Origin: Dicaeum eximium
Taxonomy: Eukaryota; Chordata; Aves; Passeriformes; Dicaeidae
Direction of reading: 5' to 3'
Assembly: GCA_013396995.1 (NCBI GenBank)
Contig: VWZP01009941.1
Span: forward strand, 587,441 to 651,440
Length of the DNA: 64,000 nucleotides
Both the position numbers and the translations under genes were made by a program. The notes beneath the pieces were generated by a model. It was not told the DNA's origin. It did no database searches and worked only from the letters and a program-made list of their open reading frames with translations. Of this stretch, positions 36,701 to 47,690 are shown one piece after another (position 1 is the stretch's first letter; every line of letters begins with the position of its first letter).

Positions 36701-37864
36701 GCTGTCCTCTGTAACTTCAGATGTATTTTAGGATTACTAGTGTTGAATTTGTAAAGAACTTGAGGTTTAATACAAATATTAGCGTCAAAAGAGAATTACA
36801 GATATGCATATTGCAGGGTGCTTTCACACGATTCTGATACTGGAAGCTAAACAGAAATTAAAGTACTTCCAAAAGGAATTTGAATAGGGAATAGGGATTT
36901 TCCCAGCTCTGTAACAAGTTTATGAATCTGTTTGATGTGTGTTTTTGAGGAGGACAGAGAGCCCTACGTTTAAGTTTTGAAATAATTTAGAGATCCAAGT
37001 AGGGCACTATTAACCTTCCACATTGGCTTTACTAATTGCTGTTGGATCTCAGCAACTTTTAACCATGGACTAAGCCTGTCTTCCATGATTAAACCATGGC
37101 AAAATTCTGACTCAAAAATACTGCATATCCATGGTGGGATTTAATACTAGGGCTGTAAGTTCTAGGCAGGTGGGAATTTATATCAGCTCCATAGAATTTA
37201 TACAGGTGACTTTTTCATTGTCTCAGCTAGACACTGATGTTTTCTGCTAAATTAAAGGCATTAAGGGAGTTGGTCTTGATGGGACTGAGGTTATACACTG
37301 AGGCTGACAAGAATGGAGGCTTTTCCTTTTACAAGTGAAGCTGCTCCATTTCACGTGGTCTTGACTTCCTAAATTAGCCCTTTTCCTGTGCAATTGCTCT
37401 GACATTATTTTAGTTTCCCCAGCAATGATTTAAGTCTTAGTAGCTGACAGTGTTTTAAATACAACAGTGCTTGATCAAAGCAGATCTAGTCTTTCAAAAC
37501 CTACCTTTATTACTCACTCATATTTTTCCTATGCAGATTATTCTTCCTGCTGGTATGATAGGTCCTGCTGCGGAAGGATAGGATTTACCTCAATGGGGTA
37601 AATGACTCCAAGCTCTTTTCTTTCAAGCCTTTTTCTATGTATTATGCATGTTTCTCTGTTTATTTACTTGTGAGTGTACAAAACTTATTTGACTTACCTT
37701 AATTCCAAAGTGACTGTGGCATGTATCATCCTTTTCAAGTTAGAAGTATCATAAAACACAGAGATTGCTTGGGGGCACCTGCAGTAAGATGGACATGAGG
37801 GCAAAAGAACAGACTCATACAAAATCTTGCTTCATAAGTTCTTCCTCTTATGGAATAATGCATT
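33791..37864. other. Non-coding, AT-rich
   Basis: No gene was seen. A 13-bp AT-rich hairpin (35565-35601) is listed separately. CTGGGGTG (34435-34442) and CACCCCAG (34453-34460) form an 8-bp stem with a 10-base loop in a stretch (about 34380-34620) that looks like old unique, possibly regulatory, sequence. Confidence 0.5.
35565..35601. repeat. Perfect 13-bp AT-rich inverted repeat
   Basis: AAATATTCAATAT (35565-35577) and its exact reverse complement (35589-35601) are separated by 11 bases that repeat the word ATATCCA. In AT-rich DNA this is less surprising than the arm length suggests. Confidence 0.85.
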
Positions 37865-37940
37865 AGAACAACAACAGCAACATCATCAACAACAACAACA
37901 ATAATAATAATTATGATTATTAGTAGTAGCAGTAGTAGTC
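37865..37940. repeat. Compound CAA / AAT / TAG trinucleotide tract
   Basis: AACAACAGCAACATC units shift to AATAAT and then TTAGTAGTAGCAGTAGTAG. Three related trinucleotide repeats are joined without a break. It is simple sequence with no gene. Confidence 0.9.
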
Positions 37941-40779
37941 ATCTCCTAAGGGCTGTAAATTCAGTGGTCTTTAAGTTACAGGAAAAATGAGTTAAAAAAA
38001 CTGGTGAGAGATTATAACCCCTGAAGCTGGGGATATTTCTTACAGCATTTCTTCTGCCCAGCTCATTATCTGTATGTCTCATTGTCCCAGTGCTGTGTCT
38101 CCCACAGAGAGTTAAAAAGCAATAAACAAATAGATCTCAATTTAGCAGCAAATCCTTCTGGGAGGATATTGTAAAGCTGGAATTTTCCCATCTTCCAAAT
38201 TTCCTGGTGATTTTGTATCTGAATGTTTTTCACATATGAAAGTCTTTTCATATCAGCTTGACAGGAAGCATTGCACATACCACACTACTGAAAGTACCTA
38301 GAGTTTAAAATGAGAGATGAACAACCTGGCTTAGCAGAGGATGCAGTAAAAATTCATTCAGTTGTCAAGCCAAATCTCAAAAAGACCCCAAACTAATTCC
38401 TGTCTGGCTGAATGTTGTCTTTGAATCTTATTTGTTTGAGTCTCCTGGAGAAAGAAGATAGAAGTGTATTTTGAGCTGACTCTTATGTAGGGAAGCCCCA
38501 TAACTCATGAGATTTTAAAAGAGCATCTGGTGAAAGCTCAGTAAGGGGTTGAAAAGGATGCATAAAAGATAGAAATAGGGCCCCAGTTCCTCAGAAGCTG
38601 TTTATCCTATCTGTTAAAATGTCTCTTTGGCTGTTTCTCTGAGTCATGCCATGATAGTAACAGTACTCTCTGCTATTACAAGAGAGGTTGGTGAGAGAAT
38701 AGAAAAAGTAAGGCACTTCCCTTTGCTCTGAGGCACCCTCAGTGAGTAATACATATGAGTCTTCACATTCAATTCCAGTGATCTTCAATAAAAGGATTGT
38801 TTATTTGCCACAGGGTAGAAAAACAAAGGTAAACCAAAGAAGAAATAAACAAAAAATAAAAGTTAAGCAGACTGTAAGCACAATAGACCAAATTACTTCA
38901 GGGATTTGTTTGACCCAGCTAAATGTATTATTGCAAAAAAAAGAAAAAAAAAGCATTCAAGCTGGGCATGAAAGCTGGCATCTTAAAACTCGTTTAGTGT
39001 CCAAAGTCAGGCATCTAAATCTAGAATCTAGAATGAGAATGCTTAAAAAAAAGAAGAAAAAGAATCTTCCCTAAGGTGGTTTAATTTCTGCAATTCTCAC
39101 AAATGTGAGCAGTACCTGAGGGGAACTGTGTTTTGCACCTTTACAGTTCAAGCACTCCACTTGAAACAACCCAGCACAGAGCTGTAGTGAAACTTCAGGG
39201 CACTGTGTCGCTTTGGCATCTCTCCTCCCTGCCTTCCTGCCTCTGGAGATGCAATGAAAATTCAGTAAAAGACACAAACGAGCAGTTTTGAATCTGGATT
39301 ACAGCTTTGCCATAGGAAATGGGTATTTATAAGCACTTAACTGCTGTCCTCATTCTGTTTGTTCCTAATTTGCAGTATTTTTGCCTATGTTGTAGGCTCT
39401 CCAGTCTCTTCTAGCTTTTGCCATCTTGCTTGTTTAAACACTCTCTTATCTGTGGAAGCAGGGGAATGGGCTGCATTCAAGCAAGGATTGTGAAATATAA
39501 GCTGTCTTTTCCTTTTCTCTTGTGATTTACTCTTTCTTTTCATTTCTGGGAAAAAGAATACTTCCAACTCAAGACCATTTTTTAAAGGGATTTAAGTCAC
39601 CTTTTCGGATCTAAAAATTGTACATTATTTATACTTTCAGTTGATTTCAGTGGGAAATGAAGAAGGTAAATAAGAGTTATAAATACTTTTGTCAACCTAG
39701 AGCCCATGCTCAGTATTGCAATACATCTCTCCCAGTCAATCAAATGGAGCTGTTTTTGCTATAACAGAAAACTCACATTTTTACTGTAAAATTGCTTTAG
39801 CAGATACTGTGGAAGTTGCATGATCTGACCTGTGCATTTTAAGCACTATAAAACATTTTTTTCTCTCATTATTTCACGTTCAGTTTAGGTTTACTCTCTT
39901 TTTGTATTGTTTACAACATTATTGGTTTGCATTTAATCAAATAATTCCGGTCCAGTTCCATTTTATAAATTTGTTCTCCAATTGTTCACATAAAATCCTA
40001 TTAGTGTGTTTTCTCCCAGCACATTGTGGGATACAATAGCCCATTACTATGAAAATGGAAATAACTGTACTCCCAGGCAGGTGAAGTGTTGCGTGGCATA
40101 ACTGCTGTGCTACTAAATTTTACGCTCACATTTTGTTATACAGGATAATTCATATCAGAAATGCAGGATGGTGACTTGTCACATGTGGTATGTGCTGTGG
40201 GGTTTTTTTAACTTTTAGCAAAAATCAATCTAGCTGCATGAGCTGTGAGAACAGGAGCTCCCTCCCCCACCTCTTCCATATGTTCTGAATTAACTGCTGC
40301 ATTCACATGAGCAAAACAGAGCTGGAAATAGAAACTGGAGCCCAGATCCTCCTTTGGCATAAACTGCATAAACTAGTACAGTTACACTGCAGCTAAAATG
40401 CATGGGTTGATGTAAATAAGTAAAGATATGGCCCTTAAGGTTTCACTTATTTCATAGTCTTAGCCACTAAAAGGAAAGCATCTGTGCTTTGCAGACTACA
40501 AGCCCACTGTTGTAAAAGAGGGTGTCCCCTTTGAAAGTGCTGTGCTATACATCTTAAAAAGCCGTGGTAGAAAATTTAAGAAATGTTAAGTCATCAAGTT
40601 TTATGATCTTTATATGCTTTCACAATACCATTAAAATTGCTCAGACTAGAATATTAACTATAGAAACTCAGGAATCTCAGTTGTTTTTGTCAATGTGTGG
40701 TTGAGTTAAGGACACCATGCTAAAGCAACTGGGAAATCCTGAGAGAGCTCTGAAGCCTGGGAAGCCAGGAAGGGTTTAC
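37941..40779. other. Non-coding, AT-rich
   Basis: No gene was recognised. Two A-rich tracts with G interruptions occur at 38935-38953 and 39043-39062. Frames such as 38742-39074 are rich in Lys because of these tracts. Confidence 0.55.
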
Positions 40780-41790
40780 TGAAATCAATTTGTGCTTGAA
40801 TAGCCTCAATTCTTCCTGTGGTGAAATGGCAGGCTCTGTGGATAAGTGGAGAGCAGTGGATGTTTGCCTCAAATTTAGCAAACCTTTTGACATACTCTGG
40901 AAAAACATCCACATAACTTCACTGAGGAGATAAGGTCTGGATGTGCAGTAGTAATTAATGACAGGAAGTTGAATTAGCAGCAGACTGTTGTTCCTGGGAA
41001 TCTGACATTGAGACTGATCCTGTTCATCATCTTCATCAAAAGCCTGGGTGATGGGCTGGCATGGATGAGTCCTCTGCAAGTTTTGGCTGGTACAAGTCTG
41101 GGGGATGCAGCTGGCATGATGCAGGGCAGGGCTTGCCAGGGAGGAACCTCAACAAGCTGGGTGTATAGGCATTAAGGAACATTGTGAGGTTCAACAAAGC
41201 AAAGGTAAATTCCTGTGCCTGGGATGGAATACACCCATGAATGGACACCAGCTGGAGTTTAGTGGGTAGCAGCAGTTCTCCAGAAATGGACCTTGTAGTC
41301 CTGGTAGTGTTAAATGTGCCAACGCTGTATCTTCAAGGGGAAGAAAGCTAAACACATCCTGGGCTACATTAGCAAGAGTATATTCAGCAGGCTAAACAAA
41401 GTGATTTTCCCTGCTGTTCAGTTCTGACAAGCTACACTTGGAGTGCTGAGTCCAGTTTAGGGGCACCTCAAAAGAGTTGTTGACAACTAGAAAGAGTCTA
41501 GAGGAGGGCTGCTAAGACATTGAGAAGATTGGAGGATGTGACATACAAGGAAAGTCCATGTTTTTGTGTGTGTGTATCTAATTGCAGTCTTTCATTACCT
41601 GAGGAAGCATTAGAGGCAGCACAGAGCCTGACTTTTCTTCATGCACAAAAAGGGGGTGAGAGATGACAGCAGAGTTGCAAAAAGGGAAATTCTGACTAAA
41701 ATATTCTCAACACGAACTGTGTTGAGACAGGTTCACATGCATGGAAGTGTATCAGCAAGGTCCATCCACAGCTGATGGTGTACAGAGTAA
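40780..41790 (+). mobile_element. CR1 LINE fragment, degraded reverse transcriptase and downstream region
   Basis: In plus orientation the DNA follows CR1 from the RT domain onward. GCAGTGGATGTTTGCCTCAA plus TTTAGCAAACCTTTTGACAT encodes the relic of the VYLDFSKAFDT motif. Later words include TTCATCATCTTCATCAA, GAGGTTCAACAAAGCAAAGG, CCTGGGCTACATTAGCAAGA and GAGTCTAGAGGAGGGCTGCT. Many substitutions, indels and stops show it is long dead. It is the longest CR1 copy in the window at about 1 kb. The right boundary is unclear: similarity is firm to about 41545, weaker to 41700, and tentative to 41790. Confidence 0.9.
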
Positions 41791-42440
41791 TTTCTGGGGA
41801 AAAAGAAGCAGGTAAGAGAAGGAGAAACAGACAGACAGAAAGAAGGTGGTAACTGGAAAGAAGGGTAAACTGCTCATGGGCCAGCTGGGAAAGGAAGTGA
41901 TGAGGGTCACCAGAGGAACATTTCCTGCCTCCTATGCAGCAGGGTTCCCTTACAGTAATTTTTCCACAGTAAGTCTGTGGTTTCCACCAGCCCTTGCTCA
42001 AACTTCTGGTTGGTGGCTCCTGCTGAGGAACATTAGCACTGGACATGCTTTGAGGAGAGGCAGGTGCTATGCCCTGCTTGGTAGCTGAGCTTTGTGGATG
42101 TACATTGTTGGTTCTCTAATGCAGTCCAGATTCTACAGCTGGAGGGAAAAGGGTAGAAGAGGAGAAAGAGGTGACTGTCACACCAGCAGAAACCACCTCC
42201 CTGCCACAACAACGCTATCACTCTTTGCAGGTGCTTGAGTGAAACAGCATGAAGGAGCAGCTTGCAAGCAACACAAGAAAGACACCGTGGCAGAGGCTCT
42301 GGAAAGCACTGCCCTGGCAGCTGGTGTGCAAAGGAACAAAGCTGGGCATGAAAAAGGAGAAAAGGAGGTCTAGAACATTGCAGGAAGAAGGCCTTCTGCA
42401 AGCCAGCAGGCTAAGGCATCTATGGCCCTGTGCAGCAAGT
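41791..42440. other. Unidentified 650 bp between two CR1 pieces
   Basis: The sequence separating the two plus-strand CR1 pieces was not recognised. It may be an insertion that split one CR1 copy, or a neutral spacer between two copies. No LTR ends, terminal inverted repeats or poly-A tail were seen at its edges. Open frames (41846-42088, 42249-42539) match nothing I know. Confidence 0.4.
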
Positions 42441-42650
42441 CTTAAAGGGAGAGTCCTTCACCGAGAGAGTGGTGTGGCACTGGGACAGGATCCCAAAGAG
42501 GCTGTGAAATCTCACTCCCCATGGACACCCAAAGCTTGACTGGACAAGGTCCTGAGCAACCCCACCCAAAAGTAGCCTTGTTCTGAGTGGGGGTTTGAAC
42601 TAGGTCATGCCCAGAGCTCTCTTCCAAATTAGATTTCCCTATAATCCTCT
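42441..42650 (+). mobile_element. CR1 LINE 3'-end fragment
   Basis: CTTCACCGAGAGAGTGGTGT, GGCACTGGGACAGGATCCCA, TTGACTGGACAAGGTCCTGA, GTGGGGGTTTGAACTAGGTC and TTCCAAATTAGATTTCCCTA track the end of the CR1 coding region and its 3' UTR. The terminal ATTCTATG octamers are reduced to a vague CCCTATAATCCTCTG. It has the same orientation as the piece at 40780 and continues the family consensus near where that copy fades. Confidence 0.8.
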
Positions 42651-44629
42651 GTAATTAGTGTTGTGTGCCATAAGCACTGTAAATATATTTCAGTTGGTGA
42701 CTAAAGGCTTAAAATCTTGTCTAAAACTTCCTGTAAGGGGAGAAGACAGAGCTCATGCTCACATTGGACATCTTCATAAGAAGATGATTAAAAAAAGATT
42801 ACTTTAATTGACATAATTTTTATAGGGACTTAATATTTTTTTTTACTTTCTTTGGATTGATACTTATGAAAAATGTAAAAGATGATTCAAGCATAAGTAC
42901 CAAGACACTGAAGGTTTTGCAGCTATATTTGACTCAATAGTGAATTCAAGGAAAGCTATAATAATGAAGCTTTCTTAATATAATGAAATCTTCTTAATAA
43001 CACTGTTCATTAAAATGTGTTTGTTTACTGCTTGAACTAAATGCCAAACATTAAAAAAATCATCCACACATATCAATTAATTTTTTTTTCCCAGGCTTCC
43101 CAGTAGATATTTTTGGAGAGATTTTCTTTTCCTAGGTTTATAAAAAGGAACAAAAACAGGTGAGTAAATTTATGCAGAATATGCATCTTCAGGGAGTTAT
43201 GTAAATGAAACCTGAATTTTTCTATTTACTATAAATCAGAGTTCAGATAAATGAGGCCCTGTCCATATTTTGACTAAATTCAGTCAATTCATGTTAGGTT
43301 CAAATTTAAAAACGTCTTCCAGTACAGTGACCAATGACTGTGCAACCCACATTACAAAAAAGTTTCATTAGAGTTACAGGTCTTCAAGGTCTACAGGTCT
43401 TTCAAGTGCTAGGTAACTAGCACTTGAAAACTGAAGAAATTATTTTTATATGCTCCAGAAGGGAGAGTGAAAAAGTTACAGAACTGATGTACTTTCTGTA
43501 CAAGCATGTGGACTAAAAGATTTTAGTGAGCAGAAGTTTGGGATGGTGTTCTAGTCTATATCAGGTGATGGAAAAATTCCTACACACTGCTAGATCCATC
43601 TGATGAGAAAACTAAATCAATATTTTGCTTATTTAGTGCATTATTTCTATCTTGGCAGCATTTTAGAAAATGTGGGGATTTGGTTGGGGTTTTTTCCCCG
43701 CTTTATCTGATTAGCTACATGAATATGCCTGATGGATACAGACCACTATAAAAATTATCAGAACTATATTTTGCAGTAGAGAATTATTCTGTCCAATTAT
43801 TTATTTACAAGATATAGGGAGGCACTAGTGGTCCCTACAAATAAACACAAGATATCAAGAGCAAACCACTGGATATCAGGGTTATGCTTTCTTCATGTTT
43901 GAAGTTAGCCAAGGGCACAGTGCCATTTACTCTGATGGAAATCCAGCTGAATACCTTTGCCTGGGACAGAGAAGGAAGTCTTTGAAAGTGCTATTGGATA
44001 TATGTAGGCTCATCCTTAGGCTATATATGCAAGGGTTAGATGTATCTACTTCTTCTGAGGTAACTGAGAACACGATTTTCTTTTTCCTTTACATTTTGGT
44101 TATACTTACTCTATTTTTGAACCGCTAATGCTTTATGGAGAGATAAACTAAAACAGGAACCTGTGGATGTCTAATCCTAGATTTAGAGAACAGAAGAAGG
44201 TAGTAAGGATATCTAAGGCTGTTTTGCTTTGCCATTTTGTCTCCTGATCTGTTGTAAATTAACTAGTATGAATGAGACTGTTAGGCCACTGCTTGCTCAG
44301 ATAATGGAAGAGAAGGTTGGAGGGAAGATGAAAAGACCAGCTGGTTTTAGCCCATCTCCTTGATCTAAACCTTATTCTTATGTTGAATATTAGAAATCTG
44401 TCCCAATTAACTGATTTTTTACTGTCAAATAATGCAAAACTTGGGGTGCTGTACTTACCACTGAGTCATCTCTTGCTTTCTGTTCAGTGTGCCATCAACA
44501 ATGCACTGCAGCATCTGCTGAAGTAAGTTTGATGGAAGAACTGAAAATGCAGGAACAACCCAACACATACAGCCATGTTTTCATTGTTTTTTTCTTCACT
44601 GCAGAGATCAAGAGAGGGTTAACTAATGT
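42651..44629. other. Non-coding, AT-rich
   Basis: No gene or repeat family was seen. It includes the 13-bp hairpin at 43400-43429. Confidence 0.55.
43400..43429. other. Perfect 13-bp hairpin with GTAA loop
   Basis: TTTCAAGTGCTAG (43400-43412), loop GTAA (43413-43416) and CTAGCACTTGAAA (43417-43429) are exact reverse complements, with mixed base composition. The stem does not extend further. It is too short for a standard microRNA precursor. Confidence 0.9.
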
Positions 44630-45240
44630 ATTCTATTGTTAATTTGCCTTTGTAAGATATTACAGCCTAAGTCTTGAGATAGAAGGGTGTATCTTCTGCT
44701 AATCCAACCCTCTCAAGGCATTTTAGCAGCTAATCTGATCAGTCCTGCTGCATATGATTAATTTTGGGCCAATTTAATTTTTATTAGTCATGGGTTTCAG
44801 TCACCTACAGTTGCGTGACTCTAATTGCCCTTGAGCACACAGAATTCCTTTTAAATTTGATTTGAAAATACATCAGGGTAGCCCCGCCTCCTCTTCATCT
44901 ATTTGTGCACTGCTAATCTTATCATGCCTAGATTCGTGCCCTTTTAAATACAGTTGGCAAAATAAGACCTTTACAGGCGAAATTGGTGAGTCAATTTGCC
45001 TTCTAATTGTGGGATTTCTCAAGTGAATTTAGTGCTTTAGAATGTGGTGCCTATGGCACCCATGAAAGGATTAGTTTATGAGGGCCAGCTCTTAGAAACA
45101 GCCCAACAATAGTGCCTTATCCTCAGGATCACTTATCAGTCAATGGGAGTTTGTTCTCAGGAGGGCCAGAGCCAATGGGTAAACTCCTGTTTATGCTAGC
45201 CGAGGAACTCTGTCTTCAATGTTTGGATAAATTATCACTT
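44630..45240. promoter_or_regulatory. Candidate conserved non-coding element
   Basis: The stretch is free of simple repeats and mobile-element words, and dense in homeodomain-type TAAT cores (for example TTAATTTTTATTAGTCATGG, CTCTAATTGCCC, CTTCTAATTGTGGG), with CCAAT-like words and GC-box-like CCCCGCCTCC (44882-44891). Balanced, non-repetitive, motif-dense sequence of this kind is typical of deeply conserved developmental enhancers. I have no alignment, so conservation is a guess from appearance. Confidence 0.3.
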
Positions 45241-47190
45241 TGTATCCTGTCGAGGTAGAGTAGTGTGGGGAGCTTAGAGGAGTCTTCAGCTTTTGCTCAC
45301 GCAGCTTTGAGTCACTTCGTTCCTGCCTGTGCAACAGAATAAATTTATTTTCACGTGGAGATATGTTGCCTCATCTTATGCTTCCCCTTTCCCATCCATA
45401 AATCCCCTTCAGTTGAACCAATGAAGCTGGAGCATTCCCAAGAACTGCATGGGTCTTATGGGATCCAAACAACCTGGGACTTCATAACAAGGAAGGTAAT
45501 AGTGCCTCTAATGAGTGCCAGAAGGAATAATGATTTTTCTGCTGTGGTTAGTGGAGAGGAAGTGACAACTCACTCAGTAACAACAGTGTTGGTTTTGAGA
45601 GCTGGTTTGGAACTAAAGTTCCTGGTACCATTACACCACTCCCAGGCACCCATCTGGCTTTGTATAAACTGGATTTCTGCATCTGACAGTGAACATTAGG
45701 TCCTAGATGTTTGTGTTTGATTGGTGTGACTTGAAAAACTGCTTCTGGTTTAACAAATATAGGGTAAGAACAAATGAAGGGAAAGCCACATTATCTCTTT
45801 TAATAACATTCTCTCTTTACTAAAATCCCACAGAGATGTAGCAGACATCCGTGGTATTAATATTATGGGACTTAGCTGATGCTAAGAAGCATTTGGGAAA
45901 ACTTTGACTGACTGGCTCAGGCAGTTGCTAATGAGGATATATCACTTACAGGGATATGGCAGAGCAAAGAGGTTTATTTCTCAGTGTGCTGCTGCCCCGT
46001 CTGAGAGATGAGAAAAATATTCAAGCAAATGGGAAGCATGAGGAGTTGTAAACCTCTGCCCTGCCTCAGCCCTGATGACATGAAGCAGCTAAGAATGGTT
46101 TCCTCCCTACCTTATCACAGCATAGAGACACTGTGAGCTGCAGGAGGGACCTTTCTGCATGGAGATCACCACCCAGGGGCAACAGCCTGGAGAGAATACA
46201 GCCAAGAGCTTCTATCCTAGGCAGAGCCTGATGAGAAATGGCTTGAGGCACCCAGGGGGCTTCCCTGTGCAAAACAGTCCCCCCGGATGGAAGAACAGAA
46301 ACGTTTCTGATTTCAGACACACCAAAAGTTTCAGGATGTAGCTCTGCCTGCCTCTGCGGAAACAACTCATCATCCTTGTTACCCTTGAGACTTCTGGCTG
46401 ATGCATCCTTCTTCCATTAGCCACCTAATTCTCTGAGGCTTCTCTGGGAAGGAATCATTCTGCTTTTCTCAAAGCACAGGAAAAGGGATTTATTTATTTG
46501 TTTAGATGTTTTTCTGGTCTGTGCTTTTCCCTTATGACAATGGAGGTGGTTGTAATGTGTGAATAGAGATAATGTGGACAGATTGATCTGCCCTAAATGA
46601 ATCTCAAGACAGTTTCTGTGAGAAACCTATTTGAAATGTCTTTATTATTTTAAAAGAGAAAACTTCAGCCGCAAGATTTTACCAAGGATTCAGTGACTTA
46701 CTGTGTTATGTACTCCAATAAACCTTGGATTCCAAAATAGATACAGTCACTATGAAATCATGTGCATGAAGTTTTCTGATTTATTCCCAACCTTGGAGTG
46801 TATTTGCAAGTATACAATTCTTAATAGTATGTTTCACCTAATACAACTGAATTCTCATGTTGTAATTTTGGCAAGTAATGTGACATTGCATTTAGTCCCA
46901 CTGAAGCTAATGAAGTTCTCTGGGGACTACTCAACGTAGCCAGAATAATTTTAACCCTAGTGTTATGCAGAATAACAATAATTGTTCAGGATATATGTCT
47001 TTCACTGTACAACTCCCTCAACTATTTCAAAATAACAATGTTAAATACAGTCTTTAGGTATCTATATTTTTCCATACAGAGGGAAAAAACCCAATAGCAA
47101 AACCTCAGCTGTAAACTTCAGAGTTAAAACATTTCTGCATTTCTGCTCATGCCCTTCATGGTATCTTTCAGAAGGAGGATAAGCATAACT
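45241..47190. other. Non-coding
   Basis: No gene was recognised. A 114-codon frame (45355-45699) and minus-strand frames near 46066-46424 have no recognisable domain. The part from 46610 to 46940 is repeat-free and could be further conserved sequence. Confidence 0.5.
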
Positions 47191-47690
47191 GGAAACCCGT
47201 AAGCACAATTTATATGCATTTTAAATGGGCTGAGCTAACGTTCAGTTTAATTGGAAAGAGTCCTGACTGCAAAGCAAAGCCTTCCCACACTGTAGAAATC
47301 CATATGTTAAAATGCTTCTTTTTTTTTTTTTAGAATTTCACAGCTCTATAGCCAAGAGTTGCTAGAACAAAGACCCTGTGCCGTCCTGTTTTGAAAATAA
47401 ACAAATTGACAAATCTGTTCTTTGTGCCACAGCCACCAGTTCCTCGGTATATTTGCAAATGCAGAAACATAAAGCTGAATAATCTGCTTCTTTCAAGACT
47501 GCACATTAGGCAATTAAGGGGGTATGTTTGCAGGCAGGCACGCTGGGCATTAGGCACACAACTATTAACAATAAGAATTGGGCATTTAATTCCCTTCATA
47601 GGGATGAAAATGTATCTCTGCTGTTTAATGCAAGCCAGTGTAGTATTATGTGATAAACATGGATCAATAGCAAAGGATTTTTAAATTTAG
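47191..47690. promoter_or_regulatory. Candidate conserved non-coding element
   Basis: This repeat-free stretch contains many TF-like words: TATGCATTTTAAAT, AATAAACAAATTGACAAA (forkhead-like AATAAACA), GGCAATTAAG and ATTTAATTCCC. A T12 tract with AG (47320-47332) resembles a splice acceptor, but what follows lacks an obvious exon. It looks like an old enhancer, judged by appearance only. Confidence 0.3.

Noticed and set aside
45355..45699. 114-codon plus-strand frame
   Set aside because: No domain, no splice context, and no resemblance to a known family.
47320..47400. T-rich tract with AG followed by possible exon
   Set aside because: No coding frame or donor with convincing context follows. 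It is better explained as part of a non-coding element.
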